Source: Noviherbaspirillum malthae (lineage in GTDB: Bacteria; Pseudomonadota; Gammaproteobacteria; Burkholderiales; Burkholderiaceae_D). Taken from it: DNA of 64,000 nucleotides. This document shows, one piece after another, positions 35,411 to 44,061 of this stretch. The notes under the pieces were generated by a model. The model had not been told where the DNA came from. It was given only the letters and a program-made list of their open reading frames with translations, and ran no database searches. The stretch lies in assembly GCF_015352985.1 (NCBI RefSeq), contig NZ_JACYXF010000016.1, positions 1 through 64,000 of the forward strand, written 5' to 3'. The stretch's first letter is position 1. Each line of letters begins with the position of its first letter. Made by a program: the position numbers and the translations under genes.

Positions 35411-35872
35411 CTATCGCTTCATCACGGCGAAGATGAACAGAGGAACGGCCATCGCCAGGAAATATCCGCCCACCGCAGCGCCGAAGAGCTGATAGCGGGT
35501 CCAGACCTTCACCAGGCGTCTTACTTCCGGATCGTCAATGGTGTTTGCGACCGCAAGTATGATGCCGAATTCCGAGGGAAGCCTGCCGACATGCGACACG
35601 AGCAGGTTCTTGAGCTGCCGGTCGGTGCGCGTGACGCCCGGCCTGAATGCCAGCGTGACAATGGCGATCAGCACGAAAAGCGTGTTCAGCGGGTTGGCGC
35701 CGCCGTTCTTCGGGTCGCCGAAGAGGGCAAGATGCCCGGCCGTTATTGCAGCACACACCAAGGCACCCAGCATGACGAAAGCGTAATAACGCTTCTGGTG
35801 GGCGACGATCTGCGGCGCCATTGAAGGCGGAGCGAAATAAGCGCGCACCCGGTCCTTGTCTCCCGAGCTCAT
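35411..35872 (-). CDS. Small membrane protein of unknown function
   Basis: This 153-residue protein has two N-terminal hydrophobic segments (FVMLGALVCAAITAGHLALF and TLFVLIAIVTLAF) and a C-terminal one (FGAAVGGYFLAMAVPLFIFAV) with a basic end. No family is recognised. GGAGGAACG precedes the ATG at 35872. It follows the siderophore operon's last gene by 60 bp on the same strand but need not belong to it. Confidence 0.65.
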   Translation of the reverse strand: MSSGDKDRVRAYFAPPSMAPQIVAHQKRYYAFVMLGALVCAAITAGHLALFGDPKNGGANPLNTLFVLIAIVTLAFRPGVTRTDRQLKNLLVSHVGRLPSEFGIILAVANTIDDPEVRRLVKVWTRYQLFGAAVGGYFLAMAVPLFIFAVMKR

Positions 35873-35932
35873 CGTTCCTCCCTTGCGCTGTAAGGCCTTT
35901 CTTGCATCCTTGCGTGTTTTTCCCGCATGCCG

Positions 35933-36526
35933 TCATGACGGCATGCTTGCGGCGCGCAGCATACCCAGACGGATTTCGGTGCACGGAAGCGACGGTGCGA
36001 AATCATGCCGCGTTGTCTTGTACGGCAGCATCTCCACGTCGTGCACCACGCAGCGGTAGATATCATCGACATCGAACGGCGCGCCGGTGCGGACGCTCGT
36101 CACCCTGACGCGGGGATCCCTGTAACTCAGCAGCACGCAAGGCAGATAGTCGAGGCCGAGCAGCAGCGCGGCGCGAGCGCGATGGTTGCCGTCCATGATG
36201 ATGCCGGTATGGATGTCGATCGGAATCGGCGTGGTCCAGACATCGGCCTCTCGTATGCTGTCGGCGAGCGCCTGCACCGCGCCGTCGTCGACTTCTTTCG
36301 AGCGGCGCAGAAATGAAATCGGCTTGATGTCCACACAATAGGATGGATGAGCGAATGAATATTCCCGCATGTGTTTTCCTTTCGCAAGTGAATCGATGGC
36401 TTTCAGAACAGTGCCGATTTCGTGCACGGTGCTGCAGGCATGAATGGATGCGCGCACGAGTCCGAGCAATCCGCGCTGCATGCCTTGCCTGTCCTCCAGA
36501 CCGTTCATGAAAATGTCTCTCTGCAT
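35933..36526 (-). CDS. SbnI-like ParB-fold protein, possible L-serine kinase
   Basis: This is a 197-residue protein. The central part has the ParB/SbnI motif IIMDGNHRARAALLLG, preceded by VDIKPISFLRR. In staphyloferrin B producers SbnI uses this fold to phosphorylate free L-serine, giving O-phospho-L-serine for SbnA. An SbnA-like enzyme is in the same operon, so the same role is likely here (inference). It is the last gene of the operon, 27 bp after the importer ATPase. A weak AAGGCAGG site precedes the ATG. It lacks the HTH domain of chromosome-partitioning ParB. Confidence 0.75.
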   Translation of the reverse strand: MQRDIFMNGLEDRQGMQRGLLGLVRASIHACSTVHEIGTVLKAIDSLAKGKHMREYSFAHPSYCVDIKPISFLRRSKEVDDGAVQALADSIREADVWTTPIPIDIHTGIIMDGNHRARAALLLGLDYLPCVLLSYRDPRVRVTSVRTGAPFDVDDIYRCVVHDVEMLPYKTTRHDFAPSLPCTEIRLGMLRAASMPS

Positions 36527-36553
36527 CGCAGACCTGCCTTAACGTGAAGCTGG

Positions 36554-37309
36554 TCAAACCACATCGTCCACGATCACATGCCCGATTCCCAACGAGCAGC
36601 GCTCGATGCGCGCCGCGATCCGGTACACGCTGCGCAGCATCTCGACGGTGATCACTTCCTCACTAGGCCCGCTGGCCTGCACCGTGCCGCCGGCAATCAC
36701 CAGGGCCTGGTCGGAGAAGCGCAGTGCCTGGTTGAGGTCATGGATGGCGATGAAGACGATCATGTTGCGCTGCCGCGCCAGCTTGCGCATGAAGGAGAGC
36801 ACCTGCACCTGGCGGTGCAGGTCGAGCGCGCTGGTCGGTTCGTCCATCAGCAGGATCTCCGGGTCGCGCGCGAGCGTCTGCGCAATCGAGGCCAGCTGGC
36901 GCTGCCCGCCGCTGAGCTCGCCGAGGTTGCAGAACGCAAGGTCGGCAATGCCCAGCGAAGCCATCACTTCGTCGATCAGCGCCAGGTCGGCATCGTGCAC
37001 CGCCCAGGACGGCGTCTGCTGCTTGCGCGCCAGCAGCACCGATTCGTAGACCGTGAGCCGCGCATTGGCGCTGATGTCCTGCGGCATGTAGCAGATGCCG
37101 TCCTCGCCCTTTTCCGACTGCTCCAGATGCACCCGGCCCGGCCCTTCGAGCAGGCCTGCGATGCGCTTGAACAGCGTCGACTTGCCGGCCGCGTTCGGAC
37201 CGATCAGGGCGACCACCTCGCCGGCGCGGAAGACAGGCGTGCTGATGCCGGCAACTACTGGCTGGCGTCCGTAGCCGGCGCCGACGTTTTCGAGTCTCAG
37301 GCTTACCAT
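36554..37309 (-). CDS. Fe-siderophore ABC importer ATPase (FecE/FhuC type)
   Basis: This 251-residue ATPase has Walker A GPNAAGKST, signature LSGGQRQL, Walker B ILLMDEPTSALDLHRQ and the switch His in FIAIHDLNQAL. The Ala in the P-loop (GPNAAGKS) is seen in many siderophore ATPases. It drives Fe-siderophore uptake through the FecCD permease. Its start overlaps the permease stop by 7 bp, with GGAGGAATGC as ribosome site. Confidence 0.93.
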   Translation of the reverse strand: MVSLRLENVGAGYGRQPVVAGISTPVFRAGEVVALIGPNAAGKSTLFKRIAGLLEGPGRVHLEQSEKGEDGICYMPQDISANARLTVYESVLLARKQQTPSWAVHDADLALIDEVMASLGIADLAFCNLGELSGGQRQLASIAQTLARDPEILLMDEPTSALDLHRQVQVLSFMRKLARQRNMIVFIAIHDLNQALRFSDQALVIAGGTVQASGPSEEVITVEMLRSVYRIAARIERCSLGIGHVIVDDVV

Positions 37310-38364
37310 GCATTCCTCCTGCTGCCGAGGATGAGCGAGATGAAGAAAGGCACGCCGATGAGCGAGGTGACGACGCCGATGGGGAAGATGGCGCCGGGAA
37401 TCAGCGTCTTGCTGACCACGGAGCTGACCGACAGCACCAGCGCCCCGGTCAGCAGCGACGCCGACAAGAAGAAGCGCTGGTCCTCGCCGATCAGCATGCG
37501 GGCGATATGCGGCCCGACCAGGCCGACGAAGCCGATGGTGCCGACGAAGGCAACCGGAATCGCGGCCAGCAGGCTCACCAGCACCAGGGTCTGGAAGCGC
37601 AGTCTCGGCACATCGACGCCGAAGCTCGCCGCCTTGTCCTCACCCAGGCGCAGCGCGGTCAATGCCCATGCCCTGCGCGCGAACAAGGGCAGCGTTACGG
37701 CGATGACGGTGCAGGTGACGGCCAGCTTGCTCCAGGTCGCCTTGGTCAGGCTGCCCATGGTCCAGAAGACGACCGCGGCTACTGCCTGTTCGGAAGCGAA
37801 ATACTGCACCAGCGCAAGCAGCGCATTGAAGGTGAATACGAGCGCAATGCCGAGCAGCACGATGGTCTCGGCGGTAACGCCGCGGCGCATCGACAGCATG
37901 TGGATCAGGAAGGCCGACAGCATGGCCATCAGGAAGGCATTGATCGGCACCAGGTATTCGGTGCCCACCGGCAGCAGCTTGACGCCGAAGGCCAGGCCGA
38001 GCGCCGCGCCGAAACTGGCGGCGGCGGAAATGCCGAGGGTGAAGGGACTGGCGAGCGGATTGTTGAGGATGGTCTGCATCTGCGCGCCGGCCAGCGACAA
38101 CGCAGCGCCCACGGCCAGCGCCATCAGGGCCACCGGCAGGCGGATCTCCCACAGCACCACCTGCAATTGCCGCGGCGCTTCATCCGGCATGAAGAGCGCG
38201 CGGATGACATCACCGAAACGATAGCTGGCTGGGCCGAGCGCCAGGTCCAGCAGCACGCTCAGCAACAGCAGCAGAACGATTGCCGCAAGCATGAGCTGCT
38301 TGCGCCGCACCAGCCTGCGATAGGCATCGCGCTGCACGGTTTCCGCTTGCAGGACGGCGCTCAT
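37303..38364 (-). CDS. Fe-siderophore ABC permease (FecCD family)
   Basis: This 353-residue inner-membrane protein has about ten hydrophobic segments and FecCD motifs (LRLPVALMALAVGAALSLAGAQMQTILNNPLASPFTLGISAAASFGAALG, PHIARMLIG). A single permease gene suggests a homodimer as in BtuC. Its start overlaps the binding-protein stop (ATGA), and its stop overlaps the ATPase start. Confidence 0.94.
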   Translation of the reverse strand: MSAVLQAETVQRDAYRRLVRRKQLMLAAIVLLLLLSVLLDLALGPASYRFGDVIRALFMPDEAPRQLQVVLWEIRLPVALMALAVGAALSLAGAQMQTILNNPLASPFTLGISAAASFGAALGLAFGVKLLPVGTEYLVPINAFLMAMLSAFLIHMLSMRRGVTAETIVLLGIALVFTFNALLALVQYFASEQAVAAVVFWTMGSLTKATWSKLAVTCTVIAVTLPLFARRAWALTALRLGEDKAASFGVDVPRLRFQTLVLVSLLAAIPVAFVGTIGFVGLVGPHIARMLIGEDQRFFLSASLLTGALVLSVSSVVSKTLIPGAIFPIGVVTSLIGVPFFISLILGSRRNAW

Positions 38365-39632
38365 GGACGGCCCTCCGCCTTGGACTGCCCGGCAAGGTTC
38401 GACGGGTCTGCATTCAGCGAAACGAAATAACCGGGCTCATGCGCGAAAGGCAGGAAGCGCTCATGCAGGGCGCGGAAACCGGCGTCCGGGTCGAGATCGG
38501 CGAACAGCGCGGGATGGAACCACTTGGCCAGCTGCTGGATGGCGATGAATTCATACGGGCTGTTGTAGAACTGGTGCCAGATCGCATGGAAGGCACGGCG
38601 CTGCTGGGCGGTAGTGCCGGCATAGGCAGGACGCGCAGTATAGGCTTCCAGCTTGCGCGCGGCCTCCTTCAGGTCGGCGCCCGGCCCCACGCCGATCCAG
38701 CTGCCGCCCGGCGCATAGGCTTCCCAGTTGGCGCTGGTGACGACGATCTGTTCCGGATCGGAGGCGACCACCTGTTCCGGGTTGAGCTGCCCGAACGTGC
38801 CCCGGATGAATTGCTTGCCGATGTTATGGCCGCCGGCCAGTTCGACGAACTTGCCAAAATTCTCATTGCCGAAACTCAGGCAGCAATCCTGGGTATAGCC
38901 GCCGATGCGTTCGATGAACACTTTCGGCCTTGCCGGCTTGCCGGCTTCGATCACGTCGGTGACGCGCCGGATCTGCTCGTCGCGGAAGCGGATGAATTCA
39001 TCGGCGCGCGCCTCCTTGCCAAACAGCTTGCCGAACAGGCGCATAGTGGGTTCGGTGTGTTCGATCGGGTAGTGGCGGAAATCGATGTAGACCACCGGAA
39101 TGCCGAGCGCGCCGAGTTTTTCGATGTAGCGCGCATCCTCGGTCGCGCGCTGGGCTTCGATATTGAGGAAGATGACATCCGGCTGTTGCGAAATCGCCTG
39201 CTCGATGTCGAAAGTGCCGTCCTCGAAGCCGCCGAAGGTGGGAATGTCGGCGATGGCCGGGAATTGCTTCAGGTAGCGCTTGTAGGTGTCGGGGTCGGCC
39301 TGGATCATGTCCTTGCGCCAGCCGACGATGCGCTTGATCGGGTTGTCGGTATCGAGAGCCGCGACGAGATAGAGCTGCCGGCCTTCACCGAGAATAACGC
39401 GCTGCACCGGTACACGGACATCGACCTTGCGCCCGAGCAGGTCGGTCACCGTGACCATGCTGCGCTCTTCCTGTGATGCGTCGGCGGCATGCTGCGCTCC
39501 ATTCTGGCCCGCGCCGCCGGGCGTCTTGAGAAAGAGGAAGTATGCGCCCAGCATGCAGCCGAGGATGATGAGCAGAAGCACGGCGATGCGGCCGGATTGC
39601 GTTGCCGATGGAGTTTCCGATTGAGTTGCCAT
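38361..39632 (-). CDS. Fe-siderophore binding protein with N-terminal membrane anchor
   Basis: This 423-residue protein starts with a short polar segment and a single hydrophobic span (IAVLLLIILGCMLGAYFLFL), so it is probably tethered to the inner membrane rather than free. The mature part is of the Peripla_BP_2 (FecB/FepB) family: VTVTDLLGRKVDVRVPVQRVIL, QPDVIFLN, NFGKFVELAGGHNI and LNPEQVVASDPEQIVV. A Cys within the span (LGC) could be a degenerate lipobox. The open frame continues upstream to 40259, but only as a shadow of the MFS gene; ATG 39632 lies 30 bp after the MFS stop. Confidence 0.9.
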   Translation of the reverse strand: MATQSETPSATQSGRIAVLLLIILGCMLGAYFLFLKTPGGAGQNGAQHAADASQEERSMVTVTDLLGRKVDVRVPVQRVILGEGRQLYLVAALDTDNPIKRIVGWRKDMIQADPDTYKRYLKQFPAIADIPTFGGFEDGTFDIEQAISQQPDVIFLNIEAQRATEDARYIEKLGALGIPVVYIDFRHYPIEHTEPTMRLFGKLFGKEARADEFIRFRDEQIRRVTDVIEAGKPARPKVFIERIGGYTQDCCLSFGNENFGKFVELAGGHNIGKQFIRGTFGQLNPEQVVASDPEQIVVTSANWEAYAPGGSWIGVGPGADLKEAARKLEAYTARPAYAGTTAQQRRAFHAIWHQFYNSPYEFIAIQQLAKWFHPALFADLDPDAGFRALHERFLPFAHEPGYFVSLNADPSNLAGQSKAEGRP

Positions 39633-39661
39633 AAGGGTTGACTCGTCTGAATATTGAAGGC

Positions 39662-40945
39662 TTATTGCCCGGGAGAGGTTTCGACACGGCCTGGCGCAGC
39701 CTGCCCGCGCCACAGCCACCAGACGGCAGCGGCCGACAATGCGTAGGAGAGGGTCACCAGGAAATAGGTGTATTCCAGCCCCGCCGCCTGCATGAACCAG
39801 CCGCCCAGCGCAATGCCGGCGATCGAGGAAAACTGCGTGGTGCTCTGCGCGATGCCGAGCACATAGCCTTGGCGCAGGCTGCCCGCAGCCTTCGAAATCA
39901 GCGACATCAGGACCGGCGTGGTGGCGCCGAGCAGCAAGCCCCACGCAAAGTGAACCGTAGTAAACACGGCGATGCTGCGTGTGACGGCAGCGACAGCGGT
40001 CAGCACGGCGCAGGCCGAAGCGATGTACGCCATACGCCGCAACGACTCTGGCAGGGACTTGCTCTCGAAATGACGCGCCCAGAGCGAGGCGGATGCGACA
40101 AATCCCAGTGCAAGCAATCCGTAGCAGAAGCCGACCACCCAGTTGCTGACGCCGAAAACGGTACGCACGTAGAGAGAAAACGGCGTCTGCGTGATCATCC
40201 GGCTGACCAGCAGGATGCCGATGATGAAAAGCAGGCCGAGTATGGGCTGTGAACGCCACGCCGGCACTGCGCCATCCACTGCGCCATCATTACGCAGCGG
40301 CTCGGGCCGCGTGCCTGCCGGTGCCAAGGAAGCCTTGTCCTGCGATGGCTGCACCGCGGGCAGGATGAACGCGACTGCAGCAGCGCACAATGCACACAGG
40401 ATTGCCGCCACCACATTGATGCGGAAGAAACTGGCCTGGTCGAGGATCAGCCCGCCGGTAACCGCGCCGGCGAGCGAGCCGACGTTGGTTGATACCTGCA
40501 GATAGGCAAACAGGCGAGCGCGCCGCAGCGGCGATACGATGGAAACACCGTAAGCCTGCGCCGGCGCGATATAGCCGGCGCAGGCCCCCTGCAGGAAGCG
40601 CAGTGCGAGAATGGTCCAGACATCGGTCGTGAATGCCAGCGCCAGCTGCGTCAGCGACAGGCCGAGCAGGGCGCGGATCATCATCGGCTTGTGCCCGAAG
40701 CGGTCGCCGATGCGTCCCCAGAAGGCGCTGGTCAGCACGATGCCGAGCATCGGACCGACATAGACGGCGACACTGGCGAAACCGAAGACCGCGTCCGACC
40801 CGCTGAGTGTCTTCAGGTGAACCGGCCAGAACGGTCCGCTCATTTCCATCGCGCCCATGGAAACGAGCTGGATCACGAACAGCACATGGATCAGCCGCTG
40901 GGACTGTTCGGTTCCGATGTTGGTATCGGCGTTGACTTCCCGCAT
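39662..40945 (-). CDS. MFS transporter, probable siderophore exporter
   Basis: This 427-residue protein has twelve hydrophobic segments and the MFS loop motif GRIGDRFGHKPMM. It is of the SbnD/FslB/LbtB-type position: directly downstream (3 bp) of the NIS synthetase, in line with export of the newly made siderophore. A long cytoplasmic loop with Pro/Asp residues separates the two six-TM halves. Confidence 0.9.
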   Translation of the reverse strand: MREVNADTNIGTEQSQRLIHVLFVIQLVSMGAMEMSGPFWPVHLKTLSGSDAVFGFASVAVYVGPMLGIVLTSAFWGRIGDRFGHKPMMIRALLGLSLTQLALAFTTDVWTILALRFLQGACAGYIAPAQAYGVSIVSPLRRARLFAYLQVSTNVGSLAGAVTGGLILDQASFFRINVVAAILCALCAAAVAFILPAVQPSQDKASLAPAGTRPEPLRNDGAVDGAVPAWRSQPILGLLFIIGILLVSRMITQTPFSLYVRTVFGVSNWVVGFCYGLLALGFVASASLWARHFESKSLPESLRRMAYIASACAVLTAVAAVTRSIAVFTTVHFAWGLLLGATTPVLMSLISKAAGSLRQGYVLGIAQSTTQFSSIAGIALGGWFMQAAGLEYTYFLVTLSYALSAAAVWWLWRGQAAPGRVETSPGQ

Positions 40946-40948
40946 CGT

Positions 40949-42862
40949 TCAGACTTCCCTGTTTGCCGCCAGAAGCGGATTCGGCAAGGCATGCTGCAGC
41001 CGGTAATCCGTGTACTTGAGCAGATGCATGCGCAAGACCGAGCGTGTCGGCCAAGGCTGCTCGAGGAAGGCAGCCCGTTCCGCCTGCAGGAACCCGGTTG
41101 ACAGGCGCGGCGCATAGGCATCGAAGCAGCGCTCGGTTTCCCGGCGAAGAACTTCCCAGAGCCGGGTCGGCGCAAGGCCGTATTCGCCGCTAAGCAGCAG
41201 GGCCAATTCATGCAGATGGCAGACCAGGCAGGCATCGATCACGAAGGTACGCACCGGTTCGATGTCGTCCGTAAAGACCGTCGGCAGGATGCCGGGATGC
41301 ACGTAGGGCTTGAGCTCATGTCCGCGCGCGTTGAGCAGCGGGGCGTAGGTACGGCCGTCGCCGAAATCGCGGATCAGCAGGCTCTTCGCCGTGCCGCCGG
41401 CATCGAACAGCACCGTGGTGTTCTGCTGGTGCGCTTCCAGGCCGATGCCGTACAGCAGGTAGATGCCGACGACCGGATGGAGAACGGTTTGCGCATATTG
41501 GCCGAACCAGGCCTCCACCTGGGCCGCAGGCGCCCTGCCCTTGCCGCGCTCGATCAGCTCTGTGACCAGCGGCCTGCCGTCGACCGGCGATGCCGCGAAC
41601 AGGGCGGCGACCGTCACCGGCAGCAAGCCCTCGCTGCGTCCGAAGGCGTCGCTGCAGGCACGGAAGGCGACGGAGAGATGGCGGCCAGGCCGGTCTTCCC
41701 TGCGTACCGCATGCCGGTAATGGTAGGCCACCTCTTCCGGAAAGATGTCGAGCGTGTTGCCGAAGTTGTTTTCCTCCGCGAGAATGCGCTTGATCAGCGT
41801 GCTGATTCGCGGCCCCATGTGAATGGACTTGGCCTGCAGGCTGCGCTGTTCGCTGGTCAGCCACAGCGCCACCGGCAGCTTGATGAACGGCGCCTTGGCA
41901 TTCGTATCGGCGGCGGGCGCCATGGTGCGGAAGGACATGGTGGGCAAGGTCTCGATATCCGGTCCGTCCAGGATGAGGATGCCCTCGCCGATTTCTGCCG
42001 CATATTCGCGCCTGACGAAATGTTCAAGATGCCAGGCATGGATGGGAAGCGGCAGCCAGTCCTTCTCGTCGAGTCCGCGCGCATTCAGTCGGGCTGTCCA
42101 GTCTGCCCATTGCGCGGGGAAGCGCTCGGCGAACCATGCGCGCACGTCTTCGACGTGCGGCATGCGCTCCACGTAGGCCATGTCGCCGCGCAGGGCGGCA
42201 ATGCGCAGCTTGACCCTGGCATTGAATTCCGGCGACAGCCGCGCCACTTCCTGGGGCGACAGGTCGGGCTTGGATTTCCAGGTCGGATAGAAGGGATGCC
42301 CTTCCAGTGCGCCCCATTGATCGAGCAGCACGGCCGCATCGCGGGTGCCGGTCGTTTTGCGCAAGCCGTCGAGGAAGGTCGAGGCGCCGGCAGTCTGTGC
42401 CATCGCGCGCAGCTCGGCATTCCAGGCGTCTCGATAAATTCTTGCCAGCGCATCGTTGGCGATGCTGTTGGCCATGTCCGCCTTCAGACCGGCGATGCCT
42501 TCATCGGATGGCGCGAAGTCGAAGTGCGGCCGCAGCAGTTGAATCAACTCATCCGGCGTTTCTATCGCGGTGCGCACGCCGCCGTTTTCGACGAGAGTGA
42601 TATCGCCGCGATTGATGAAGGTGCCGGCGGGTGCGGCCCACAGGTTGTCGAAGAAGAGCAGCGCATGCGCCTGCCACAGCGGCAGCCATGCGCCCTGCCC
42701 ATGCGGCGCGAACACCAGCAGCTTGCTGTCGATGATGTTTTCCGCAAACAGGCAGCGTACCAGCCGGCGCAGGGCGTTGCGGCGCGCCGTTGCCAGCGCT
42801 TCATTCTTGCGCTCCGCATAGAAGCGGCTCTCGGGGTGCAGCAAATTGAGTTCGGGTTTCAT
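40949..42862 (-). CDS. NIS siderophore synthetase (IucA/IucC family)
   Basis: This 637-residue enzyme activates a carboxylate (usually citrate) as an acyl adenylate and condenses it with an amine or alcohol. Family motifs in order are EGHPFYPTWKSKPDLSP (substrate/ATP loop), LPIHAWHLEH, KLPVALWLTSEQRSL, GLEAHQQNT (active-site His) and LLIRDFGDGRTYAPL, with a C-terminal FhuF-like region. It is the only NIS synthetase in the window, as in rhizoferrin/legiobactin systems rather than the three of staphyloferrin B. ATG 42862 (MKPELNLLHPESRF) is chosen over an upstream TTG; it lies 14 bp after the ODH stop. Confidence 0.93.
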   Translation of the reverse strand: MKPELNLLHPESRFYAERKNEALATARRNALRRLVRCLFAENIIDSKLLVFAPHGQGAWLPLWQAHALLFFDNLWAAPAGTFINRGDITLVENGGVRTAIETPDELIQLLRPHFDFAPSDEGIAGLKADMANSIANDALARIYRDAWNAELRAMAQTAGASTFLDGLRKTTGTRDAAVLLDQWGALEGHPFYPTWKSKPDLSPQEVARLSPEFNARVKLRIAALRGDMAYVERMPHVEDVRAWFAERFPAQWADWTARLNARGLDEKDWLPLPIHAWHLEHFVRREYAAEIGEGILILDGPDIETLPTMSFRTMAPAADTNAKAPFIKLPVALWLTSEQRSLQAKSIHMGPRISTLIKRILAEENNFGNTLDIFPEEVAYHYRHAVRREDRPGRHLSVAFRACSDAFGRSEGLLPVTVAALFAASPVDGRPLVTELIERGKGRAPAAQVEAWFGQYAQTVLHPVVGIYLLYGIGLEAHQQNTTVLFDAGGTAKSLLIRDFGDGRTYAPLLNARGHELKPYVHPGILPTVFTDDIEPVRTFVIDACLVCHLHELALLLSGEYGLAPTRLWEVLRRETERCFDAYAPRLSTGFLQAERAAFLEQPWPTRSVLRMHLLKYTDYRLQHALPNPLLAANREV

Positions 42863-42876
42863 GGTTGGCAATTCGT

Positions 42877-44061
42877 TCAGTTCATTCGGATAAGGTTGGA
42901 TTCGGGCCAGGCCGGAGGCAGGTAATCCAGTGCGGAAGCGCGCAGCCCGCCCATGTAGTTCACATGCCAGTCGAAGATTTCCTCCAGATGCGGCGCAGCG
43001 ACCTTGAGGCGGCGCGCCATGCCGACCAGCAGCGCAAGGCCGTAGGCGACGTCTTCATGAAAGGCGCGGCTGCGCCTGTCGATCAGGTAACCGGCAAATT
43101 CTTCCGCCGGCACCAGCGGCGCCTCGATGTCTTCATAGGCACGGTTGGTGCGCAGCACGCCGAGCATGGTGGCCTGGTCGCGGATCTGGTCCTGGTAGGC
43201 TTCGATGATTTCCTGCCGCAGCGGCTTGACCGACGACAGGTCGATGCCGAGCCGCTCCTCCAGTGCCTTGCACAGGCGCTGGCTCTCCTCGTCGCAGCGC
43301 TCCAGGAAATAAGCGCCCAATTCGGGACAATCCGTCCACCAGCGCAGGCGCGTCGGCAGCGGCCTGCCATGCCATTGCCCGTAGGGACCGATCAGGCCGT
43401 ACACCACCGAGGGATGCATGATGGGATTGCCCGGCGTGAGCGTGATTTCCAGATAGTCGTCGAGCAGTTCGACAGGCGCCCCGTAGAGCCTTTGCAGGTG
43501 GCCGAGCAGCGTCTTGCGCGAAGCTGCGCTTTCGCGCCGGTGCGCGGCGGCGTACAGCCGGCTCTTGGCGCCGCCCATGCGTACCGAGATGCCGGGCTTC
43601 AGGTCGAAGGCGGTGTGCGGCACATCCTTCATGCCCCAGATCACCGCATTCGGCCGATCTGCCAAGGCCTTCTCCGCGAGCCAGTCGAAGCCGCAGAAAC
43701 CGGGAATCGCACCGACATGCACCGGCTTGTCTGCGGGCAGCACCGCTGCAATCGCTTCCAGCAGTCCGGGTCTTGCCTGCGCCGGGACAGTAATGATCAC
43801 CATGTCGGCATCTCCCATCACTTCCCCGGCATGGCGGGATACCGCATCGAGTCTCGCATGCAATGCCTCGCCGTCGGGCAGCATTGCTGCAAGCGCCCTT
43901 CCCTCCCGGTGGCTTGCGATCAGCGCTTCATTCTGCGTAAGCATCGATACCCGCACGCCAGGCAACTGCTTGAACAGGATGGCGTTCAGGTGTCCGGTGC
44001 GGCCGCCGCCGCAGATGACGACGTTGAGCATCTCGCTGCCTGCTTCGCTCGCCTGCTTCAT
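42877..44061 (-). CDS. Octopine/opine dehydrogenase family protein in siderophore operon
   Basis: This is a 394-residue protein. The N-terminal Rossmann half has VVICGGGRTGHLNAILFKQ and MVIITVPAQARPGLLEAI. The C-terminal octopine-dehydrogenase domain has LTPGNPIMHPSVVYG, whose His is the family's catalytic residue. Opine dehydrogenases reductively condense an amino acid with a 2-oxoacid, or do the reverse. The neighbour SbnA-like enzyme is expected to make a secondary-amine amino acid, chemically an opine-like compound that SbnB normally splits to 2,3-diaminopropionate; this enzyme could replace SbnB (inference). The start overlaps the sbnA-like stop (ATGA); ATG 44031 (MLNVVICGGG) is an alternative. 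Confidence 0.85.
   Translation of the reverse strand: MKQASEAGSEMLNVVICGGGRTGHLNAILFKQLPGVRVSMLTQNEALIASHREGRALAAMLPDGEALHARLDAVSRHAGEVMGDADMVIITVPAQARPGLLEAIAAVLPADKPVHVGAIPGFCGFDWLAEKALADRPNAVIWGMKDVPHTAFDLKPGISVRMGGAKSRLYAAAHRRESAASRKTLLGHLQRLYGAPVELLDDYLEITLTPGNPIMHPSVVYGLIGPYGQWHGRPLPTRLRWWTDCPELGAYFLERCDEESQRLCKALEERLGIDLSSVKPLRQEIIEAYQDQIRDQATMLGVLRTNRAYEDIEAPLVPAEEFAGYLIDRRSRAFHEDVAYGLALLVGMARRLKVAAPHLEEIFDWHVNYMGGLRASALDYLPPAWPESNLIRMN

Noticed and set aside
35933..36526. Chromosome-partitioning ParB
   Set aside because: No HTH domain, no parA neighbour and no parS-like sites were seen; it belongs to the siderophore operon.
36578..38224. 548-codon open frame on the plus strand
   Set aside because: It is antisense to the FecE and FecCD-type genes, which have clear motifs and overlapping starts and stops.
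41210..42925. 571-codon open frame on the plus strand
   Set aside because: It is antisense to the NIS synthetase, whose motifs are conserved; it lacks a ribosome site and a recognisable domain.
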